Shown here piece after piece: positions 4,399-7,855 of a stretch of DNA of 7,855 bases. The notes under the pieces are model-generated. The model did not search any database. It was not told where the DNA came from and worked only from the letters and a program-made list of their open reading frames with translations. The translations under genes were made by a program, and so were the position numbers. Numbering within the stretch: the first letter of the stretch is position 1; every line of letters begins with the position of its first letter. The stretch lies in assembly GCA_900553285.1 (NCBI GenBank), contig USCX01000058.1:1-7855 (forward strand), written 5' to 3'. The DNA is from an uncultured Prevotella sp. GTDB lineage: Bacteria; Bacteroidota; Bacteroidia; Bacteroidales; Bacteroidaceae.

Positions 4399-7287
4399 TT
4401 GAAAGCGAAAATTTTCTTTGTCTTTTCAGCTTTAACATTGCTGTGCTTCGCGTCTGGTCGTCCGATGTTTTTATTTCGGGCGGCTGTGGGCGTGGCGTCC
4501 GATACGCTGCATCCGGTGATGAAGGCCGACAGCGCAGGACAACCGGCCATGAGTCGAGGCAGAATGTTGCCGGCTGACACGCTCAGCGCGACAGTTGATT
4601 CTATCGCCGTCCCAGCCGATTCTCTCACTGCGTCCGGGGATTCTGTGGTGTCGCTTTCTCTGAGATCCGCTTCCCCGCGTGCCGATTCCCTCTCCGTAGA
4701 TAGTCTTCCGAACGACAGTGCGCAAAGGAAGAATTCCGGAATAACCGATCCTATCACCTATACGGCGCAGGACTCCATGGTATATGATGCCAATACGGGA
4801 CTTGCGTGGTTGTATGGCAACAGTAAGGTGAATTATCAGGACATGCGGCTCGACGCTGCCAAAATCGCGATAAACATGGACAGTAGTCTGGTGCATGCGC
4901 AAGGCGTTCCGGATACGGCGGGCGTTCTTCAAGGCAAGCCGGTTTACGCCCAAGGAAGCGATACGTACAAGAGTGAGAAGATGAGTTTCAACTTCAAGAC
5001 GAAAAAAGGCTTTATCAATAACGTGGCCACGACGCAGGGAAACGGGTATTTGCAGAGCGAGGACTCCAAGCGTACGTCTGACGGGACACTCTATCTCAAA
5101 CATGCCAAATACACGACGTGCGACGCGGAGCACCCCCATTTCTATCTGGCCTTGTCAAGTGCGAAAGTGTATCCCGGCAAAGAAGTTATTTTTGGCCCGG
5201 CTCACCTTGTGGTGCAGGATGTCCCCCTGCCTCTGGCTATCCCTTATGGTTTTTTCCCGTTCAGCAAGAAGTATTCCAGTGGTTTTATCATGCCGAAGTA
5301 TGGCGACGAAACTTCGCGCGGTTTCTATCTTCGCGATGGAGGTTACTATTTTGCTCTTAATGATTACATCGACATGAAGGTTTTGGGCGAAATCTATACG
5401 AAAGGGTCTTGGGGGGCGAGTCTCGAAACGAATTATAATAAGCGCTATCGCTTTTCCGGAAATTTTTATTTCAGCTATTTGAATACGGTGGAGGGCGAAA
5501 AAAACATGCCGGATTATTCAGTGACAAAGAGCCTGAAAATCCAGTGGTCTCATCGCCAGGATGCGAAAGCCTCTCCCAACCAGTCTTTTTCCGCACGTGT
5601 CAATTTTGCGTCGGAAAGCTACGAGCGGTCGAATTTGGAGAGTATGTATAACCCGTTGGCCTACACGCAAAGCACCAGGGCCAGTAGTGTGAGTTATTCC
5701 CGGACATTCCCGCGCATCGGCCTGACGCTTGCCATGTCGAGCAACTTGACGCAAAGTTTGCGTGACAGCTCCATTGCTGTGACATTGCCGGATCTTAGCA
5801 TCTCACTCAATCGTTTTTATCCGTTCAAGAGGAAAAAGGCAGCGGGAAAGGAGCGGTGGTATGAGAAAATTTCTCTTTCTTATACCGGTCAGCTCAGTAA
5901 TAGCATCACAACCAAAGAAAGTGAACTCTTTCATTCCAACTTAATCCGCGATTGGCGTAACGGCATGCGCCATAGCGTTCCCGTCAGCGCCACCTTCTCT
6001 CTCTTTAAGTACATCAACGTTTCGCCGAGTGTCAGCTTCACCGACTATATGTACACGAACAAGGTCTTGCAGTCGTGGGACAAAGAGAACCAAACCATCC
6101 GGCGAGATACAGTTTACGGTTTCTATAACTTGTATGAATGGAGCGCCAGCCTGTCTGCCAATACGACACTTTACGGAATGTATGTCCCTTCTCCGAAACT
6201 CTTTGGCGGAAAAATCATCGCCATCCGGCACGTTCTGAAACCATCCTTGTCTTTCAGCTATTCTCCTGACTTCACTTCGTCGCGTTATGGGTATTTTGAC
6301 AGTTATGTCCGTACCGATGCGGATGGTACGGTCAGCACCGTGTCTTATTCTCCCTTCCAATCGGGCATCTTTGGCTATCCTAATTCCACGATGTCGGGCA
6401 GTTTGACGATGGAGTTGTCGAACAATGTGGAGATGAAGGTGAAGAGTGACCGGGATTCTACCGGCGAGCGGAAAATCAGCCTTATCGATGAGCTTTCGGC
6501 GCGCATGTCTTACAATTTTGCCAATAAGACCCGTCCGTGGAGTGACCTCGACATGAACATCCGTCTCAAACTGACGAAAAATTATACGCTTTCCATGGCT
6601 GCGTCGTTTGCCACTTATGCGTACAAGTTTGACGAGCGGGGAAACGTCGTGCCCAGCGACCGTACGGAATGGAGTTACGGCCGTTTCGGACGTTTCCAGG
6701 GAATGTCGCAAAACCTGTCCTACACCTTTAATAACGAGACGTTCAGGAATCTGTTCGGAAAGAATAAAAAGAAGAGTTCCGCGTCTGATGAACAAGGCGA
6801 GGAGGACGCATCTGATAATGTGGAGGATGCCAATGTCGATCCGACTTTGCGGAACAACCGGAAGGGAAGCAAGAAAAGCGAAAAGGCTCAGCTTGACGAA
6901 GATGGCTATCTCAAATTCAGCATGCCCTGGGCGCTGACCGTTTCTTACGGTATCACGATGGCCGAGGACCGTTCCAAGCGAATCAACCCGAAGCGTATGC
7001 GCTATCCCTATTCCTTTACGCAGTCGCTCAACTTCTCAGGCTATTTACGCATAGCCGAAGGCTGGAACATCTCGTTCTCTTCGGGATATGATTTTAACTA
7101 TCACGAACTTTCCATGACGACGGCGTCGCTCCAACGTGACCTTCACTGTTTTTCGATGTCGTGTTCGGTGGTATTGCGTCCCTATTCTTCATTCAATTTC
7201 ACCTTTCAGGCGAAGGCCTCAGAACTGGCTGATGCCTTGAAGTGGGATAAACGCAGTTCATACAGTACGAATATCGAATGGTATTGA
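4399..7287 (+). CDS. lptD: LPS-assembly outer-membrane protein LptD
   Basis: LptD is the outer-membrane barrel of the Lpt bridge; with lipoprotein LptE it inserts lipopolysaccharide into the outer leaflet. The 962-residue product has a signal peptide (about 1-20 or slightly longer), an Asp-Ser-rich low-complexity linker (about 40-113), an OstA/LptA-like jelly-roll domain (about 118-275), and a long C-terminal beta-barrel with alternating aromatic strands that ends in Trp-Tyr. Segments typical of Bacteroidota LptD include Y-T-T-C-D (238-242), then a Pro-rich stretch reaching I-P-Y-G-F-F-P-F. A charged loop of about 45 residues (788-835) interrupts the barrel. The mature protein has only three Cys: C241, C917 and C922. 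The start is TTG: the frame has a stop at 4387-4389, and the first ATG (4465, codon 23) would remove most of the signal peptide. LptE and other lpt genes are not in the window. Confidence 0.93.
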   Translation: MKAKIFFVFSALTLLCFASGRPMFLFRAAVGVASDTLHPVMKADSAGQPAMSRGRMLPADTLSATVDSIAVPADSLTASGDSVVSLSLRSASPRADSLSVDSLPNDSAQRKNSGITDPITYTAQDSMVYDANTGLAWLYGNSKVNYQDMRLDAAKIAINMDSSLVHAQGVPDTAGVLQGKPVYAQGSDTYKSEKMSFNFKTKKGFINNVATTQGNGYLQSEDSKRTSDGTLYLKHAKYTTCDAEHPHFYLALSSAKVYPGKEVIFGPAHLVVQDVPLPLAIPYGFFPFSKKYSSGFIMPKYGDETSRGFYLRDGGYYFALNDYIDMKVLGEIYTKGSWGASLETNYNKRYRFSGNFYFSYLNTVEGEKNMPDYSVTKSLKIQWSHRQDAKASPNQSFSARVNFASESYERSNLESMYNPLAYTQSTRASSVSYSRTFPRIGLTLAMSSNLTQSLRDSSIAVTLPDLSISLNRFYPFKRKKAAGKERWYEKISLSYTGQLSNSITTKESELFHSNLIRDWRNGMRHSVPVSATFSLFKYINVSPSVSFTDYMYTNKVLQSWDKENQTIRRDTVYGFYNLYEWSASLSANTTLYGMYVPSPKLFGGKIIAIRHVLKPSLSFSYSPDFTSSRYGYFDSYVRTDADGTVSTVSYSPFQSGIFGYPNSTMSGSLTMELSNNVEMKVKSDRDSTGERKISLIDELSARMSYNFANKTRPWSDLDMNIRLKLTKNYTLSMAASFATYAYKFDERGNVVPSDRTEWSYGRFGRFQGMSQNLSYTFNNETFRNLFGKNKKKSSASDEQGEEDASDNVEDANVDPTLRNNRKGSKKSEKAQLDEDGYLKFSMPWALTVSYGITMAEDRSKRINPKRMRYPYSFTQSLNFSGYLRIAEGWNISFSSGYDFNYHELSMTTASLQRDLHCFSMSCSVVLRPYSSFNFTFQAKASELADALKWDKRSSYSTNIEWY
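4573..4656 (+). repeat. Heptad repeat in the LptD linker
   Basis: Four consecutive 7-residue units (LptD residues 59-86) follow x-D-[S/T]-[L/I/V]-x-x-x, with Asp at 60, 67, 74 and 81. At DNA level this is a degenerate 21-base period, with GATTCT in three of the four units. Further D-S pairs follow at 96, 101 and 106 with five-residue spacing. It lies between the signal peptide and the jelly-roll domain, so a flexible periplasmic spacer is likely. Asp-Ser/Thr-rich N-termini are common in Bacteroidota LptD, but the exact period is seen here directly. Confidence 0.7.
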
Positions 7288-7319
7288 CAGATTGAAAATC
7301 TACAAACAACGAATAGCGT

Positions 7320-7855
7320 ATGAAAAAGAAATCTTGGTTTACACTGTTGCCTGTGGCTGCGGCTTTTTTGCTGGCTGCCTGTGACGGGGGGTCTTATGAA
7401 GTGCACAACACGCGTTTCTTTGACATCCCTTCGGGCGGCATGACGTATTATGCCGACGAAACGCTTGATTCCTGCGGTCTCGAATCTTACGATTCGTGGT
7501 CTGCGTCGACAGACGCCACCGATTGGCTGTCCTTTTCACCCACAGAAAGGGAGGTGGCAGCCGGTTATCGATCCGTCGACTGGTTCTATGTGACGCCAGC
7601 TCCTAACACCACGGGCCGCAACCGCGCTGCGTTGATTAAAGTGGATTCTTATAACGATATCAGCCTTTACGTGCAGCAGTCGGCCAATCTTAATATCGGC
7701 CGTCCCACCGGAATGACAGAGGATGGTACTGATCTGTTGAATTTCACGCTTGATGTGAACCCCAAGGGCACTCGTGACAGTGTGTCGTTCACCATTTATT
7801 CCGATACTGCCACTTTGAAGGGCGATGCCGGCTGGGCTGTCCCGACCGATACCGC
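7320..7855 (+). CDS. Lipoprotein with BACON-like domain (partial, 3' end outside window)
   Basis: The frame opens at ATG 7320 and is still open at the window edge, giving 178 complete codons. A Lys-rich start and hydrophobic core lead to a lipobox L-A-A-C with C21 as the lipidated cysteine, so the protein is exported and membrane-anchored. The residues after C21 are D-G-G-S, without the acidic cluster that often marks surface lipoproteins in Bacteroidota; side of the membrane is unknown. Residues about 42-122 resemble a BACON domain: W-L-S-F-S-P, then a turn, Y-V-T-P-A-P-N-T-T-G-x-N-R-A, then I-x-V, ending in L-Y-V-Q-Q-S-A. A second beta-rich segment begins near residue 123. BACON domains are mostly thought to bind carbohydrate or mucin, but this is not shown here. 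It starts 32 bases after lptD on the same strand and may share its transcript. Confidence 0.82.
   Translation, partial: MKKKSWFTLLPVAAAFLLAACDGGSYEVHNTRFFDIPSGGMTYYADETLDSCGLESYDSWSASTDATDWLSFSPTEREVAAGYRSVDWFYVTPAPNTTGRNRAALIKVDSYNDISLYVQQSANLNIGRPTGMTEDGTDLLNFTLDVNPKGTRDSVSFTIYSDTATLKGDAGWAVPTDT

Noticed and set aside
5941..6795. Long open frame on the - strand (284 codons) opposite lptD
   Set aside because: Arg/His/Ile-rich translation typical of antisense shadow; no motif, promoter or family similarity, and the sense strand is clearly lptD.
1..7855. A new defence, mobile or biosynthetic system
   Set aside because: All genes fall in housekeeping or envelope families, with no integrase, transposase, nuclease, terminal repeats or clustered repeats. 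Only the DUF5606 and HD genes lack a known role, and neither forms a recognisable module.

Overview
The window reads as core chromosome of a Gram-negative Bacteroidota bacterium, most likely order Bacteroidales. The evidence is the long NusB variant, the nusB-yajC-ybbR-coaE gene order, a DUF5606 protein (a Bacteroidota family), an LptD with an Asp-Ser-rich N-terminus, a BACON-like lipoprotein, weak or absent Shine-Dalgarno sites, and three promoter-like boxes of the Bacteroides -7 type (TAnnTTTG). A Prevotella- or Bacteroides-like genus is plausible but cannot be fixed from this sequence. Every confident gene is on the + strand.

Layout. Positions 1-279 hold no gene, but contain a G-tract cluster (92-134) and a -7-like box (240-247). 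Positions 280-3156 form a tight cluster: nusB, yajC, a YbbR/CdaR-like membrane protein and coaE, with gaps of 30 and 8 bases and a 17-base overlap. A new promoter-like box (3201-3208) precedes the DUF5606 gene (3239-3661), which is followed by a hairpin resembling a terminator (3690-3736) and then an HD-domain phosphohydrolase gene (3767-4306). A third box (4365-4372) precedes lptD, which begins with TTG at 4399 and runs to 7287. After 32 bases a lipoprotein gene starts at 7320 and runs off the right edge.

How the genes fit together. The first cluster mixes growth housekeeping (rRNA antitermination, last step of coenzyme A synthesis) with membrane functions (Sec accessory YajC, YbbR-like protein). 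The second half is outer-membrane oriented: LptD places lipopolysaccharide in the outer leaflet, and the next gene encodes an exported lipoprotein. The DUF5606 and HD proteins have no assigned pathway.

No mobile element, CRISPR array, RNA gene, toxin-antitoxin pair or defence module was found, and no convincing new multi-gene system. The best leads are regulatory: an octamer CAAAGCCC (or its complement) in all three promoter regions, a palindrome abutting the DUF5606 promoter, and the upstream G-quadruplex candidate. Two features of LptD also deserve attention: its cysteine pattern and its heptad repeats.
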